DNA of 50,520 nt from an uncultured bacterium (GTDB lineage Bacteria > Pseudomonadota > Alphaproteobacteria > Rs-D84): positions 1 through 50,520 of the forward strand of contig CATNBF010000006.1 of assembly GCA_950096895.1 (NCBI GenBank). Reading direction: 5' to 3'. Shown one piece after another: positions 1 to 10,377 of this stretch. Position numbers and translations under genes: made by a program. The first letter of the stretch is position 1, and every line of letters begins with the position of its first letter. The notes beneath the pieces were generated by a model. It saw nothing but the letters and a program-made list of their open reading frames with translations. It made no database searches and had not been told where the DNA came from.

Positions 1-352
1 ATGTCCATGATACAATATCTGATCCATCGCACATCGCCATATAGTGGGCAATTTCCATCGTCTGGGGATGAATGAAATCATCACTGTCCAGATACATGAT
101 ATATTCACCGGTGGCATGTTTCATCCCCGCATTACGCGCATCAGACAGACCACCATTGGGCTTGTTCACAATAATAAAACGAGAATCACGGGCCGCGTAT
201 TCGGCCAGAATTTTGTCAGAACTGTCCGGACTGCCGTCATTAACACATATCGCCTGCCAGTCTGTAAATGTTTGGTTCAACACGCTATCCAAACAACGAC
301 GCAGGTATTTTTCAACATTATAAACCGGAATGATAATCGAAATCGCAGGCAT
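1..352 (-). CDS. Glycosyltransferase family 2, N-terminal part (runs off the left edge)
   Basis: Reverse-strand translation from ATG at 352: MPAISIIIPVYNVEKYLRRCLDSVLNQTFTDWQAICVNDGSPDSS...NKPNGGLSDARNAGMKHATGEYIMYLDSDDF; classic GT2/GT-A motifs. Not in the ORF track because it is truncated by the window. Confidence 0.93.
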   Translation of the reverse strand, partial: MPAISIIIPVYNVEKYLRRCLDSVLNQTFTDWQAICVNDGSPDSSDKILAEYAARDSRFIIVNKPNGGLSDARNAGMKHATGEYIMYLDSDDFIHPQTMEIAHYMAMCDGSDIVSWT

Positions 353-364
353 CACTAATCCTTA

Positions 365-1273
365 CTAATCCTTGTACATCTTGTGAATCATGACGTCGGC
401 AAAACTGCCCGGGATGATATTTTCAGCTTGACGATAGGTTGTCTTTTGAAAAAACGCCCCCGATGTCACGTGATCAAACGTCTTTTGATCAAATGGCATC
501 CCCGCATACACCCACCACAGGGCATGTGTCGGATCTTGGTCAACATGCGGCATTTTGGCAAAATGCTTTATCGCACGGGGATCATTTTGAACCAACGTTT
601 TGAATAGCAATTGATGCATAAAATAATCAAAATTACTATTTTCATGCATCCAGAAATCCAAAATCATTGCCCGCCATGCATCCAGCAAATAGGCCCCCTT
701 GCGGGCACGAATAAAACAGTTTTGCATAAAGCTATATGGGCTGCCAACATTTTGACCGGCCAAATAAACGAAAAAATCTTGTTCTGTGATCCAATCAGGA
801 ATGGGGGCCGTTGCAAATCCAGTTGAATCCAACCAAAATCCCCCATGTTGATACAGCAATTCTACCCGGCAAATATCTGCAAAATGTGCATTTTTTATTT
901 TCCCTTGGCGACGTTTTTCCATAATAACATCTGGCAAAGAAATATAATCCCACAGGGTCTTTTCATCCAGAACAACCAATTCCTGGGTACAGTTTTTACG
1001 AACACTGCGGAAACAGGCCTTGACCAATTCTGGGGCATTTTCTTCACCCTGAAGCCATATGGTAAAGATTTTCTCCTTGGCATCATTTTTGACCGGTCGG
1101 CGTTCTTTGATTGCCGCCGCCGCCGGCAGATAGCGCATGAAATATTGGGGGATTAACCGCGCCAATATATCACTGCGTACCGCACGACGAACATCGCGTG
1201 GCCGCCAAAACCAATTCAAGACATGTGCCTGCCAGATCAGGTTTGCCATCGCTAAATGTCTGCGAATACTCAT
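365..1273 (-). CDS. Glycosyltransferase, capsular polysaccharide synthesis / DXD sugar-binding type
   Basis: 302 aa; motif LLYQHGGFWLDSTGFATAPIP and ADICRVELLYQHGG typical of DXD-type polysaccharide glycosyltransferases. Confidence 0.75.
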   Translation of the reverse strand: MSIRRHLAMANLIWQAHVLNWFWRPRDVRRAVRSDILARLIPQYFMRYLPAAAAIKERRPVKNDAKEKIFTIWLQGEENAPELVKACFRSVRKNCTQELVVLDEKTLWDYISLPDVIMEKRRQGKIKNAHFADICRVELLYQHGGFWLDSTGFATAPIPDWITEQDFFVYLAGQNVGSPYSFMQNCFIRARKGAYLLDAWRAMILDFWMHENSNFDYFMHQLLFKTLVQNDPRAIKHFAKMPHVDQDPTHALWWVYAGMPFDQKTFDHVTSGAFFQKTTYRQAENIIPGSFADVMIHKMYKD

Positions 1274-1296
1274 CTTTACGTCCTTTGGTTTATCAA

Positions 1297-2382
1297 TTAT
1301 TCCACATCAACCGGTGCGACGTCTTCGACATCGTCATCGGACGGTCCTGTGGTCATATCACTGGCGATCCCATTGGCACGCGCCATGATTTTATCCAACA
1401 GTTCTTTTTGCGCCTCTTCATGATCGCGCAGCCATTGACGCGCGTTTGCTTCTCCTTGGCCCATGCGTTCATTGTTGTATGAATAGAAACTGCCTGCCTT
1501 TTCAATCAGATCATATTTCACACCCATATCTAAAATTTCGCTGATGCGGGATATCCCTTCGCCATACATGATCTTAAAATCAACCGTACGGAACGGTGGG
1601 GCAACTTTGTTTTTTACAACCTTGACCCGGGTTTCATTTCCAACAACATTTTCTTTGTCTTTGATCTGACCAGTGCGACGAATATCCAAACGCACAGACG
1701 CATAGAACTTTAACGCGTTACCGCCGGACGTGGTTTCAGGATTACCGAACATCACCCCAATTTTCATACGAATCTGATTGATAAAGATCAACAACGTATT
1801 ACTGCGTGATACCGATCCCGCCAGCTTTTTTAAGCTCTGAGACATTAAGCGCGCGGTTGTACCAACAAATGAATCACCAATATTACCTTCCAGTTCGGCC
1901 TTGGGCACCAGTGCCGCAACCGAATCAATCACCACCACATCAACCGCGCCGGATTTTACCAATGTATCTGTAATTTCCAGTGCCTGTTCCCCAGAATCAG
2001 GTTGCGAGATGATTAAATTCGAAACATCAACCCCCAATTTCTTGGCGTATGACGGATCCAATGCATTTTCTGCATCGATATAGGCACATGTCCCACCTTT
2101 CTTTTGCGCTTCTGCCACGGCGTGCAGGGCCAATGTCGTTTTTCCACTGGATTCTGGGCCATAAATTTCAATAATGCGCCCACGCGGATATCCCCCAATC
2201 CCCAGCGCAATGTCCAGCCCCAGCGACCCACTCGAAATCGCTTCGATATTCTGCTGGGATCCGTCGCCCATTTTCATGATGGCTTCTTTACCAAATTGCT
2301 TTTGAATTTGGGCCAACGCCGATTCCAACGCAGGATTGCGTGTGGACGCACCTGTTTCTTTGACTGCTTCTTTCTTTGCCAT
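1297..2382 (-). CDS. recA: Recombinase RecA
   Basis: [38 protein letters not shown]...[37 protein letters not shown]. Start re-assigned to ATG 2382 (MAKKEAVKE) rather than the longer ORF. Confidence 0.98.
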   Translation of the reverse strand: MAKKEAVKETGASTRNPALESALAQIQKQFGKEAIMKMGDGSQQNIEAISSGSLGLDIALGIGGYPRGRIIEIYGPESSGKTTLALHAVAEAQKKGGTCAYIDAENALDPSYAKKLGVDVSNLIISQPDSGEQALEITDTLVKSGAVDVVVIDSVAALVPKAELEGNIGDSFVGTTARLMSQSLKKLAGSVSRSNTLLIFINQIRMKIGVMFGNPETTSGGNALKFYASVRLDIRRTGQIKDKENVVGNETRVKVVKNKVAPPFRTVDFKIMYGEGISRISEILDMGVKYDLIEKAGSFYSYNNERMGQGEANARQWLRDHEEAQKELLDKIMARANGIASDMTTGPSDDDVEDVAPVDVE

Positions 2383-2471
2383 AAAATTTCCCTTTACTTT
2401 TCTATGCCCACCATACAAAAATTTAGGCGAACAATCAATAAAAATATCGGGAAAAGTTTCCCGATATAATC

Positions 2472-3656
2472 TTACTTTCGCGCCCATAAAACCATCGTTG
2501 ATATCACCCCAACTGCTGCCGTTACCAACCACACAGACGACGTCGATCCAAAAATCGCAATACAAATTGCCGCCAACATCGGTGTCAAAAAGTTCGGCAT
2601 ATTTACACTGGTCCGAAAGACCCCATAAAAACGCGCCTGTTGCGACTTTTTCGCCGTATCAAAGAACAGCAAGTCGTGCACACTTTCCATACAGGCCCCA
2701 GAAATCTGCCACAGGACAAAAATCGCCAACAGCATCCATCCATGCGCCACCGTTGCCCACATTGAAAATATCGCAAACGACATGAACCCCAGCGTCAGCC
2801 AGAACCGCGCCCCAAACCGTTTAACCAAACGGCCCATGGGTTCTGATAAAATCAAATATGGGATAATCCCCAGTGTCAATACCATACCCAATGTATCCTT
2901 GGAAAATCCGTTTTCAATCACCACGATCGGCACATACAAATACCGCATTGCCCGTAATGAATAATACCCAAAATTAACGATATAGGCCCGCAACATCCCC
3001 GGCGTTGTAAAAAACGCGCGTGCCGTTCGCATTAACGCCCGCAACGTTTTGCGCGGATTAACCCGACGGGGATTTTTATCTTCTTGGACAATACGAAAAT
3101 ACTTAAAGAACATCCATCCTGCGGCATAAATAACGGCCGATGCAAAAAACGCCGCCCGGTTTCCAAAATGATTGGCAATACCCACCGCGATCATTGGTGC
3201 AAACAAGGCCCCGATATTTAACCACAAGTGATAACGGGCATTTAACTTTGCCATACCAATATTTTTCGAGAAATCCGCCATAAACAACGGAATTAACACA
3301 CCCACCAACGTAATCGCAACACCGGTGGTATAATCCAAGGCAATAAAGGTAAATGGCTTTATCGAAAAGCTCATCATGGCATAACACAGGGCCAATCCCA
3401 ACATCGCCGCATAAAACAATCGCGCCTTGGAAAAATAACGCAATAATTCTGTCGCAAACAAGGCCACAATCATACAAAACGCAGAATAAAGGGCGACATA
3501 CACCCCGACCACCGCCGACGATCCAAATATCCCCAAAATCACCAGCGAATAAACCGCATTATAAATTCCATCGGCAAACCCGGTAAACAACCCCAGGTTC
3601 GCAAATGAAAAGCCACTAACGCTTTCTTTCACAGAAATATATTTATCTTTGGCCAT
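2472..3656 (-). CDS. MFS family transporter
   Basis: ~12 hydrophobic segments, MFS-type loops ([11 protein letters not shown]); likely start ATG 3656 (MAKDKYISV). Confidence 0.75.
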   Translation of the reverse strand: MAKDKYISVKESVSGFSFANLGLFTGFADGIYNAVYSLVILGIFGSSAVVGVYVALYSAFCMIVALFATELLRYFSKARLFYAAMLGLALCYAMMSFSIKPFTFIALDYTTGVAITLVGVLIPLFMADFSKNIGMAKLNARYHLWLNIGALFAPMIAVGIANHFGNRAAFFASAVIYAAGWMFFKYFRIVQEDKNPRRVNPRKTLRALMRTARAFFTTPGMLRAYIVNFGYYSLRAMRYLYVPIVVIENGFSKDTLGMVLTLGIIPYLILSEPMGRLVKRFGARFWLTLGFMSFAIFSMWATVAHGWMLLAIFVLWQISGACMESVHDLLFFDTAKKSQQARFYGVFRTSVNMPNFLTPMLAAICIAIFGSTSSVWLVTAAVGVISTMVLWARK

Positions 3657-3746
3657 AGTGTTTATATCATACCACAAACACCCAAAAAAATAAATCGGAT
3701 TTATTGCAATTTTTACCGGGAAACGCCGCATAGCGTGGCCAAGCCA

Positions 3747-4079
3747 CTATTTTCGAATAATGATCTTGGCCACCGCGGCATAACCAAAATATTTATCAAT
3801 CCGCTGCTTTATATCCTGGGTCATATAGGAGAGCTGTAATGCAAATGCGGGATTCACCGCACGAATTGCAATATTAAATTGTTTGTTTGGGGTTTTCTTG
3901 ATCGATGTCAATTGGGCCATTCCGGCAATCTCTGGCCCCATAATTTCATTCCAGCGGGCCATTAAATCAGCATCAGATGTACGTGGCCCAAACATCTGCA
4001 TTAACGTGCCAATCGCCCCGGCCAAGGCCTGAGGGCGGGCACGACGCATTAAAAACTTACTTTTTTCTGGGTTCAACAT
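3747..4079 (-). CDS. DciA-like / DUF721 domain protein
   Basis: 110 aa; LMARWNEIMGPEIAGMAQLTSIKK... resembles the DUF721 (DciA) W-x(3)-G pattern; overlaps end of mltA. Confidence 0.65.
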   Translation of the reverse strand: MLNPEKSKFLMRRARPQALAGAIGTLMQMFGPRTSDADLMARWNEIMGPEIAGMAQLTSIKKTPNKQFNIAIRAVNPAFALQLSYMTQDIKQRIDKYFGYAAVAKIIIRK

Positions 4080-5178
4080 AACTGTATTCTTTCGGCATCA
4101 GGATAAACATCTGGCCGTTGGCATGCTGGCCATGGGCGTGCTTATAGGCCTCATCTCCACTGCCAAAGAAAATGTCGGCACGAATCCATCCCCGAATGGC
4201 AGCCCCTGTATCCTGGGCAATCATCAAACGACGGAACCGACGACCATCGGCCAAATTCGTACTGATATAGACCGGCATCCCCAGGGTATAAATACTGTCA
4301 TCGACGGCAATACTGCGGATCTTGGACAGGGGCGTACCCAATTTACCGATCACATCGTGGTTTGACGCTTCGTAAAAATAGACATAGCGGGGATTGCCAT
4401 AAATCACATCACGGGCCAAGTCAGGATTCTTTTTCAAATGCGTCCAAACAGCGTCCGCACTATATCCGCCATCGGGCCGAACGCCACGGGCACGCAATTG
4501 TTCCCCAACAGATTTGAATGGCATATCATTCACCGCGGCAAAATTCAATTTCACCAATGATCCATCATCCAGTTTTAATACCCCACTGCCCTGGATTTGG
4601 ATATTTTGAACATCAACGATATTGGCCCAATACAACACGCGTCCAATCTTGTTATCAACAATTGTCTTTTTATCAACGCCCTTGTATTGACGGCCATCTG
4701 TTGGTACCCCCATTAATGGTTCATTACATTCGGCCGTCTGGGTGCGACATGCCTTGATCACCGGCGAATAATAACCTGTGTATTTTCCATGGGTGTTTCC
4801 ATCATCGTCAAAAACCTGGTACGGTTGAAAATTAGATTCAAACCATGCCCGAACCGTTGGGATATCGGCAGATGCACTGGGCAAATTGCGACATTTTTCG
4901 GCCATTAACGCCTGATCTGGGACAACGCGGCCGGTGTATTGAATCTTGGCACGGCAAGAATTACGAAATGCTTGCAAGGCATAACGCACATCATCATCAT
5001 CCCATCCGGGCAATGCATCATAAGATACCCGACCCAAATTTTCCGGCACCACGGCATTTCCAGACCGACGCGTATTATAAGATGGTGCCGACAAATCACA
5101 AGACGCCAATGACATGGCAACCATTGCGCCAAACGCAACCAACGATAATAAATTTTTCGATCCCAACACTTTTTTCAT
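4057..5178 (-). CDS. mltA: Membrane-bound lytic murein transglycosylase A (MltA / 3D domain)
   Basis: TGYYSPVIKACRT...GSGVLKLDDGSLVKLNFAAVN...YVYFYEAS...MIAQDTGAAIRGWIRADIFFGSGDEAYKHAHGQHANGQMFILMP; lipobox-like N-terminus (LASC). Confidence 0.92.
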   Translation of the reverse strand: MKKVLGSKNLLSLVAFGAMVAMSLASCDLSAPSYNTRRSGNAVVPENLGRVSYDALPGWDDDDVRYALQAFRNSCRAKIQYTGRVVPDQALMAEKCRNLPSASADIPTVRAWFESNFQPYQVFDDDGNTHGKYTGYYSPVIKACRTQTAECNEPLMGVPTDGRQYKGVDKKTIVDNKIGRVLYWANIVDVQNIQIQGSGVLKLDDGSLVKLNFAAVNDMPFKSVGEQLRARGVRPDGGYSADAVWTHLKKNPDLARDVIYGNPRYVYFYEASNHDVIGKLGTPLSKIRSIAVDDSIYTLGMPVYISTNLADGRRFRRLMIAQDTGAAIRGWIRADIFFGSGDEAYKHAHGQHANGQMFILMPKEYSYVEPRKK

Positions 5179-5262
5179 TTTTAATTCCCCCCCGGCCCTT
5201 GTAAAATGATTTCAATAATGCTATATTACCATAAAACGTTGCGGAAAAAAAGGAGCAAACGC

Positions 5263-5700
5263 ATGGCTAAGTTTAACATCATTACACAATTCTTGAAAGA
5301 CATTTCTTTCGAAAGTCCAAATGTTCCAGAATTATTTTTCAAACAAGACAATCCGTCGGCCAAAATGGAATTTAATATTGATATCCAGGTCAAAGGTGCG
5401 GAAAATAACCTGTTTATGGTTGATCTGATCACCAAGGCGCATTCAAAATTGGACGCCGATGACAAAACAATCTTTTTAATTGAATCTACGTTTTCTGGAC
5501 TGGTCCAAATGGAAGAAGAAAAAGACGAAGAAGTAAAAAAACGTACGTTGTTAATTGATGTCCCGACATTGCTGTTCCCGGCGGTCCGTGGACTGATCAC
5601 CCGTTTGACATCAGAATCTGGGTTCCCGACATTTACAATGCAACCCGTTGATTTTGAGCAGCTGTATGAACAAAAGCAAGCCGCCGCGGCCGCAAAATAA
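5263..5700 (+). CDS. secB: Protein-export chaperone SecB
   Basis: MAKFNIITQFLKDISFESPNVPELFF...; start at ATG 5263 preceded by AAAAAAGGAG. Confidence 0.95.
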   Translation: MAKFNIITQFLKDISFESPNVPELFFKQDNPSAKMEFNIDIQVKGAENNLFMVDLITKAHSKLDADDKTIFLIESTFSGLVQMEEEKDEEVKKRTLLIDVPTLLFPAVRGLITRLTSESGFPTFTMQPVDFEQLYEQKQAAAAAK

Positions 5701-5716
5701 TTTGGCCCATGGCGCA

Positions 5717-5752
5717 ATAAAAAAAACCGGGAAATCCCGGTTTTTTATTTTC
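5717..5752. terminator. Bidirectional Rho-independent terminator between secB and mnmE
   Basis: AATAAAAAAAACCGGGAAATCCCGGTTTTTTATTTT hairpin with A/T tracts. Confidence 0.85.
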
Positions 5753-7034
5753 CCAAACACAACTGGGAAAATGTGGCATCCATAACCTCTGTTGGATTAA
5801 TTGTCCCCAAAATCTGGCCCACATCATCGGCCGCGCGCCGCACATGTTCCGCCATAATGTCATAGTTGTCACCCGCCGCCACCGCCGCCCCCAGATTATC
5901 CGCCGCATCCCCCAGTAATGCATGCGTACGGGCATTAATAACCAACGCGTCATCTGTTGCGTCCATCATATCATGCATCCGACGACGCACAGCATCCATT
6001 AACTGATCCATGCCGGCACAAGTCTTGGCCGATGTATAAATGGCATCCCCCCGTCCCCGATCACCGCGCCCCAGATCGGATTTATTAATAATTAAAATTT
6101 CGTTCTGGGATGGCGATGGGGCCATGTCATCTGTCACCACGCGCAAGACCAAATCGGCGGCGGCAATTTCATCGTGCGTCCGATCAATCCCCATTTGTTC
6201 GATCATGTCTGTCGTCTCGCGAATTCCGGCGGTATCGGCCAAGTTAACCAAATACCCATCGATATCCATGGTTACCCCGACAACATCGCGCGTGGTTCCC
6301 GGCACATCCGATACAATGGCCCGATTGGCCCCCAAGATCCGATTAAACAGTGACGATTTCCCAACGTTTGTTTCCCCAACCAAGACAATATTAAATCCGC
6401 CGCGCACCGCGCGCACCGCCGCATATCGGGAAATGGCCCCCATTATTTCATCACGCAAATTTTGTGTCTTGTTGTGAATAACATCACCAATATTTGCCGG
6501 CAGATCGTCATCCGCATAATCCAGTATGGCCGCCGCATAGGCTGCGATTTCGATCATTTCACGTCGCCATGCGTCATATTGGTGGCTATCACCGGTCATG
6601 GCATGAATGGCTTGGCGGCGTTGCCGCTCTGTCTGGGCATCAAGTAATGCGGCCAATCCATCAACATCGGCCAAATCCATTTTATTGTTATAAAAGGCAC
6701 GCCGTGAAAATTCCCCCGGTGTTGCCATGCGCGCCCCATGCGCTTTGAGATAGGTAAACACCCGTTCAATCACAGCCGGTGCGCCATGCGTCTGAATTTC
6801 GATCACGTCGGTCCCGGTAAAAGAATGCGGGGCAGCAAAATAAATCATCACACATTGATCAATTAAATCGTCACCATCGCGAAAATTAACCATGTACGCG
6901 CGACGCGCATCAAACGCGCGTCCCGACATTTCGGAAAAAAGCGGTCCCAAATCATCCCCCGCGATGCGAATGACCGCAACCCCAGATTTACCGCGCCCCG
7001 ACGACAGAGCAAAAATTGTATCGTTATTCATCAC
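5745..7034 (-). CDS. mnmE: tRNA uridine-5-carboxymethylaminomethyl(34) synthesis GTPase MnmE
   Basis: NDTIFALSSGRGKSGVAVIRIAG; GETNVGKSSLFNRILGANRAIVSDVPGTTRDVV; C-terminal FSQLCLGK. Confidence 0.96.
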   Translation of the reverse strand: MMNNDTIFALSSGRGKSGVAVIRIAGDDLGPLFSEMSGRAFDARRAYMVNFRDGDDLIDQCVMIYFAAPHSFTGTDVIEIQTHGAPAVIERVFTYLKAHGARMATPGEFSRRAFYNNKMDLADVDGLAALLDAQTERQRRQAIHAMTGDSHQYDAWRREMIEIAAYAAAILDYADDDLPANIGDVIHNKTQNLRDEIMGAISRYAAVRAVRGGFNIVLVGETNVGKSSLFNRILGANRAIVSDVPGTTRDVVGVTMDIDGYLVNLADTAGIRETTDMIEQMGIDRTHDEIAAADLVLRVVTDDMAPSPSQNEILIINKSDLGRGDRGRGDAIYTSAKTCAGMDQLMDAVRRRMHDMMDATDDALVINARTHALLGDAADNLGAAVAAGDNYDIMAEHVRRAADDVGQILGTINPTEVMDATFSQLCLGK

Positions 7035-7046
7035 TGTTCTTTCCTT

Positions 7047-7283
7047 TTATCTGCACGGTCTATTGTGCCGCCGCATCAGGTTCATTTTTTGATTATACTT
7101 TTTTAATTTTTGGTCGTTAAACCGGTTTTCAATGGCAATTTGTTGCACGTGTGCGATGGCTTGCTTTTCACGATTACGCCGGTCATCATGTTTCACCTGG
7201 GCCATAACTATGGCCATATCCAACCGATCTGCCGGGGCCGTATTTTTAATCGTATCAATGAATTGATCAACTATGGATTTCAT
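7047..7283 (-). CDS. Hypothetical protein, 78 aa
   Basis: ORF between ruvA and mnmE in the same orientation; charged, no recognised domain. Confidence 0.45.
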   Translation of the reverse strand: MKSIVDQFIDTIKNTAPADRLDMAIVMAQVKHDDRRNREKQAIAHVQQIAIENRFNDQKLKKYNQKMNLMRRHNRPCR

Positions 7284-7303
7284 GACAAATCCCTTTGATC
7301 CCT

Positions 7304-7873
7304 TTACTTACTGCTAATGCTTTTTAATGCCATCGGCACCAATTTGGCGACGTCCGCACCTGGATTGTCCGCAACCAATCTTTGCGCCACGTCAACAATA
7401 TCCATCCGCCGGTACCCCAAGGATTCCAGCGCAGCCAACAAATCAGGCAACACGCCCCCATCGGCCGCGCCTATATCAAACGTTGCCCCACCCATGCGTG
7501 ACTTTAATTCGACAATAATCTTCTCGGCCATTTTTTTGCCGACGCCGGGCGCGGTCGCAATGGTCTTGGCATCCCCAGTTGCGATTGCCGTCATCAGTGT
7601 TTGTGCCTTTATCGTGCCCAAGATGGCCATCGCCACCTTGGGCCCAACACCCGAAACCGTTGTTAATTGATTAAATAAATTCTGGGTCGCCATCGATAAA
7701 AACCCAAACAGACGCATCGAATCTTCGCGAACAATCGTTTCAATCCACAACGCGACTGTCGCGCCAAGTGTTACAATTTCTGGCGTATAGACCCGATATC
7801 CAACCCCGCCCACCATAACGATGATAAATCCGTCACCAATATAATCAACAATACCTTGCAATTTGCCAATCAT
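7304..7873 (-). CDS. ruvA: Holliday junction branch migration protein RuvA
   Basis: MIGKLQGIVDYIGDGFIIVMVGGVGYRVYTP...TVSGVGPKVAMAILG...TAPGVGKKMAEKIIVELK. Confidence 0.96.
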   Translation of the reverse strand: MIGKLQGIVDYIGDGFIIVMVGGVGYRVYTPEIVTLGATVALWIETIVREDSMRLFGFLSMATQNLFNQLTTVSGVGPKVAMAILGTIKAQTLMTAIATGDAKTIATAPGVGKKMAEKIIVELKSRMGGATFDIGAADGGVLPDLLAALESLGYRRMDIVDVAQRLVADNPGADVAKLVPMALKSISSK

Positions 7874-7924
7874 TTGTTATCCTTTGTTGGTAATTTTAAC
7901 CGATTTTAATCAAAAGGTCAAATC

Positions 7925-8641
7925 ATGAGCGGACATAGCAAATGGCATAATATTCAGCATAAAAAAGGCGCAGCCGACGCCGCACGCAGTGGGTTGTTTA
8001 CCAAACTGGCCCGTGAAATAACCATGGCGGCCAAATTGGGTGATAAAAATCCGGATAATAACCCCCGTTTGCGCTTGGCAATTTTACAGGCACGTAAAAA
8101 TTCAATGCCCAACGATAATATCAAGCGGGCCATCGACAAGGCATCAGGATCAAGTACAGAAAACTATGTTGCCGTCCGGTACGAAGGCTATGGCCCAGGT
8201 GCAGTTCCCGTTATTGTAGAGGCATTAACAGACAACCCCCGCCGCACTGTCCCCGAAGTACGCAACATCTTTGCCAAAAACGGCGGCAATATGGGCGAAG
8301 AAGGTTCGGTTGCATTCTTGTTCACCCGCGCCGGCCAAATTATGTATCCGGCATCGGTCGGTAAAACCGAAGATGAAATGATGGAAATCGTAATGGATGC
8401 AGGGGCCGACAATCTGGAATCGTCCGCCGAAGGATTTATTATCACAACCAAGCCGGACGACTTTATCACCGTACAAAAGGCGTTAAATGATATCCTGGGG
8501 GAACCAGAACAGGCAGAATTAACATGGTTGCCGAATATGCCGGTTGACATGGATGACGAAGCGTATGCGAAACTGGAAAAACTGGTCGACGCGTTGGATG
8601 ACAATGACGACGTGCAAAAGGTATTTACTGCCGCCGCATAA
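7925..8641 (+). CDS. yebC: YebC/PmpR family transcriptional/translational regulator
   Basis: MSGHSKWHNIQHKKGAADAARSGLFTKLAREI...YEGYGPGAVPVIVEALTDN. Confidence 0.97.
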   Translation: MSGHSKWHNIQHKKGAADAARSGLFTKLAREITMAAKLGDKNPDNNPRLRLAILQARKNSMPNDNIKRAIDKASGSSTENYVAVRYEGYGPGAVPVIVEALTDNPRRTVPEVRNIFAKNGGNMGEEGSVAFLFTRAGQIMYPASVGKTEDEMMEIVMDAGADNLESSAEGFIITTKPDDFITVQKALNDILGEPEQAELTWLPNMPVDMDDEAYAKLEKLVDALDDNDDVQKVFTAAA

Positions 8642-8659
8642 AAAAAAACGCATCTATGC

Positions 8660-8692
8660 ATAAAAACGGGCACATTGCCCGTTTTTATTTTA
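8660..8692 (+). terminator. Rho-independent terminator after yebC
   Basis: AAAAACGGGCACATTGCCCGTTTTTATTTT. Confidence 0.8.
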
Positions 8693-9560
8693 ATTCAAAC
8701 ACACACAGCGATCGCGGTGATACCGTAACATCAATACCAGATACATTGACCGCAATTTCGTTTGCCCATATATTATCATAATCAGGAAATGCGACGGTAT
8801 ATGATTCATACGGAAAGTGCGCCCCATCAACAAAATGATGGAAAATATTATTCCCATTTACACTGCGGTATTCCACACGATGATCAAAGACGGCAATATA
8901 CGCACTGGATTTCCCAGGCCCACCTGACAAAGAATCAGATCCATTGATCAAGTCTGATGAATCCCCCCCGGGATAACGCGTCACAAACAAATATGTTCCC
9001 GGCCCAATCACCCCCGACGCACAGGCATTATTAACATCATTAACTGTTTCCGGCCATCGATAATCAGCATCCATATGTAATGTATAACAACAGGTAATTT
9101 CTTGCCATTGATCAATGTAGGTTGGCGGGATGTATTTTTCAACATCTGCCAATTTCATTCTGGTATTTATCGGGGCCCCATTGGGCAATTTTCCGTCTGT
9201 TTCATGATGCGTCCCCGGACACGCAAGTGCCCCGTATGTGCATGTTTTGCGGTGCATTTCCCCCGTGCAATAGTGTCCCACCCCACAATCGATACATGTC
9301 GCCAATCCATCGGGGGAATACGTACCGGCCGAACAATTTTGCCCAACCCAGCGATCCCCCACATATAGTGTGGTTCCCGGTGCTATCCCCGGATAAAGAA
9401 CGCCCCACCACACCGTATCCGAGAACTTTATCGCCAACCCCGGATTTGTTCGTCGTTCACGATCCAGTCCCAATACCATATCCCCCACATGCAGCGTGGC
9501 CCCATGCGCCCCCACCCCCAGCATCACCAGCATAAAAAAACCGACGTTTAGATTAGGCAT
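8685..9560 (-). CDS. Predicted secreted cysteine-rich protein with a GCC/ephrin-receptor-like Cys motif
   Basis: N-terminal hydrophobic signal (FFMLVMLGVGAHGA); CSAGTYSPDGLATCIDCGVGHYCTG; internal repeat GATLHVGDMVLG / GTTLYVGDRWVG. Confidence 0.6.
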   Translation of the reverse strand: MPNLNVGFFMLVMLGVGAHGATLHVGDMVLGLDRERRTNPGLAIKFSDTVWWGVLYPGIAPGTTLYVGDRWVGQNCSAGTYSPDGLATCIDCGVGHYCTGEMHRKTCTYGALACPGTHHETDGKLPNGAPINTRMKLADVEKYIPPTYIDQWQEITCCYTLHMDADYRWPETVNDVNNACASGVIGPGTYLFVTRYPGGDSSDLINGSDSLSGGPGKSSAYIAVFDHRVEYRSVNGNNIFHHFVDGAHFPYESYTVAFPDYDNIWANEIAVNVSGIDVTVSPRSLCVFELK

Positions 9561-9660
9561 AGTACGGGGGATAAAAAAAGTGCAGAAATCCGGGATTTTT
9601 AAGAATATAAAATACGCTAAAAAAAACGTCCCTTTGGATTAGGCATAGGTAAAATTCCCG

Positions 9661-9700
9661 AAACGCCACGGATTATATACCGTGGCGCATTTTTTTACAA
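9661..9700 (+). terminator. Hairpin plus T-tract in an intergenic region
   Basis: CGCCACGGATTATATACCGTGGCGCATTTTTTT. Confidence 0.6.
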
Positions 9701-9801
9701 GTGATTTTTTATTAATTTCCACCCCACACACATACCGCATTTCTGTACACACCACATACAATCTGGGGGGCAATATGGGGATGGGGCGGCATAAAATATT
9801 C

Positions 9802-9830
9802 TTGGTTCACCATGATTTATATCGTATAAT
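9802..9830 (+). promoter_or_regulatory. Sigma70-like promoter of ruvC placed for a leaderless transcript
   Basis: TTGGTT-17 nt-TATAAT-6 nt-ATG (9837). Confidence 0.65.
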
Positions 9831-9836
9831 ATAACC

Positions 9837-10316
9837 ATGACACGCATATTGGGAATTGATCCAGGATTATTACATACAGGTTGGGCCATCATCGACAGTC
9901 GGGGCAACACACGCACATACGTTGCCTCTGGCGTGATTTTACCACCGGCCAAATTACCCATGGCATCGCGTCTGGCCGAAATCTTTCGCGGTGTGAATCA
10001 ACTGTGTGAACAATTTTCACCACAGGCTTGCAGTATTGAAATCATTTTCATCAATCAAAATGCCAAGACATCGCTGCTGCTGGGCCAGGCCCGCGCCGCG
10101 GCCATCGTGGCGGCGGCCAATCGGGATATCCCGGTATTTGAATACGAACCCAACAAGATTAAAAAGGCAATCACCGCCGCAGGACATGCAGATAAAGACG
10201 CCGTGACAAAGATGGTGCGCATGCTGCTGCCGGGGGCATGCCCAAAAAGCCCAGACGAAGCAGATGCCATGGCCATTGCCTTGGCGCATAGCAATATGAT
10301 GCACATATGTGCATAA
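9837..10316 (+). CDS. ruvC: Crossover junction endodeoxyribonuclease RuvC
   Basis: TRILGIDPGLLHTGWAIID...IEIIFINQNAKTSLLLGQARAAAI...HADKDAVTKMV. Confidence 0.94.
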   Translation: MTRILGIDPGLLHTGWAIIDSRGNTRTYVASGVILPPAKLPMASRLAEIFRGVNQLCEQFSPQACSIEIIFINQNAKTSLLLGQARAAAIVAAANRDIPVFEYEPNKIKKAITAAGHADKDAVTKMVRMLLPGACPKSPDEADAMAIALAHSNMMHICA

Positions 10317-10350
10317 TGAGTGGGTGGAATGGTTCCTATTCATCTGAAAA

Positions 10351-10376
10351 ACATGGGATGATATAATTACCCATGT
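10351..10376 (+). promoter_or_regulatory. Inverted repeat enclosing a -10 hexamer
   Basis: ACATGGG-ATGATATAATTA-CCCATGT directly before ORF 10378. Confidence 0.4.
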
Positions 10377-10377
10377 G

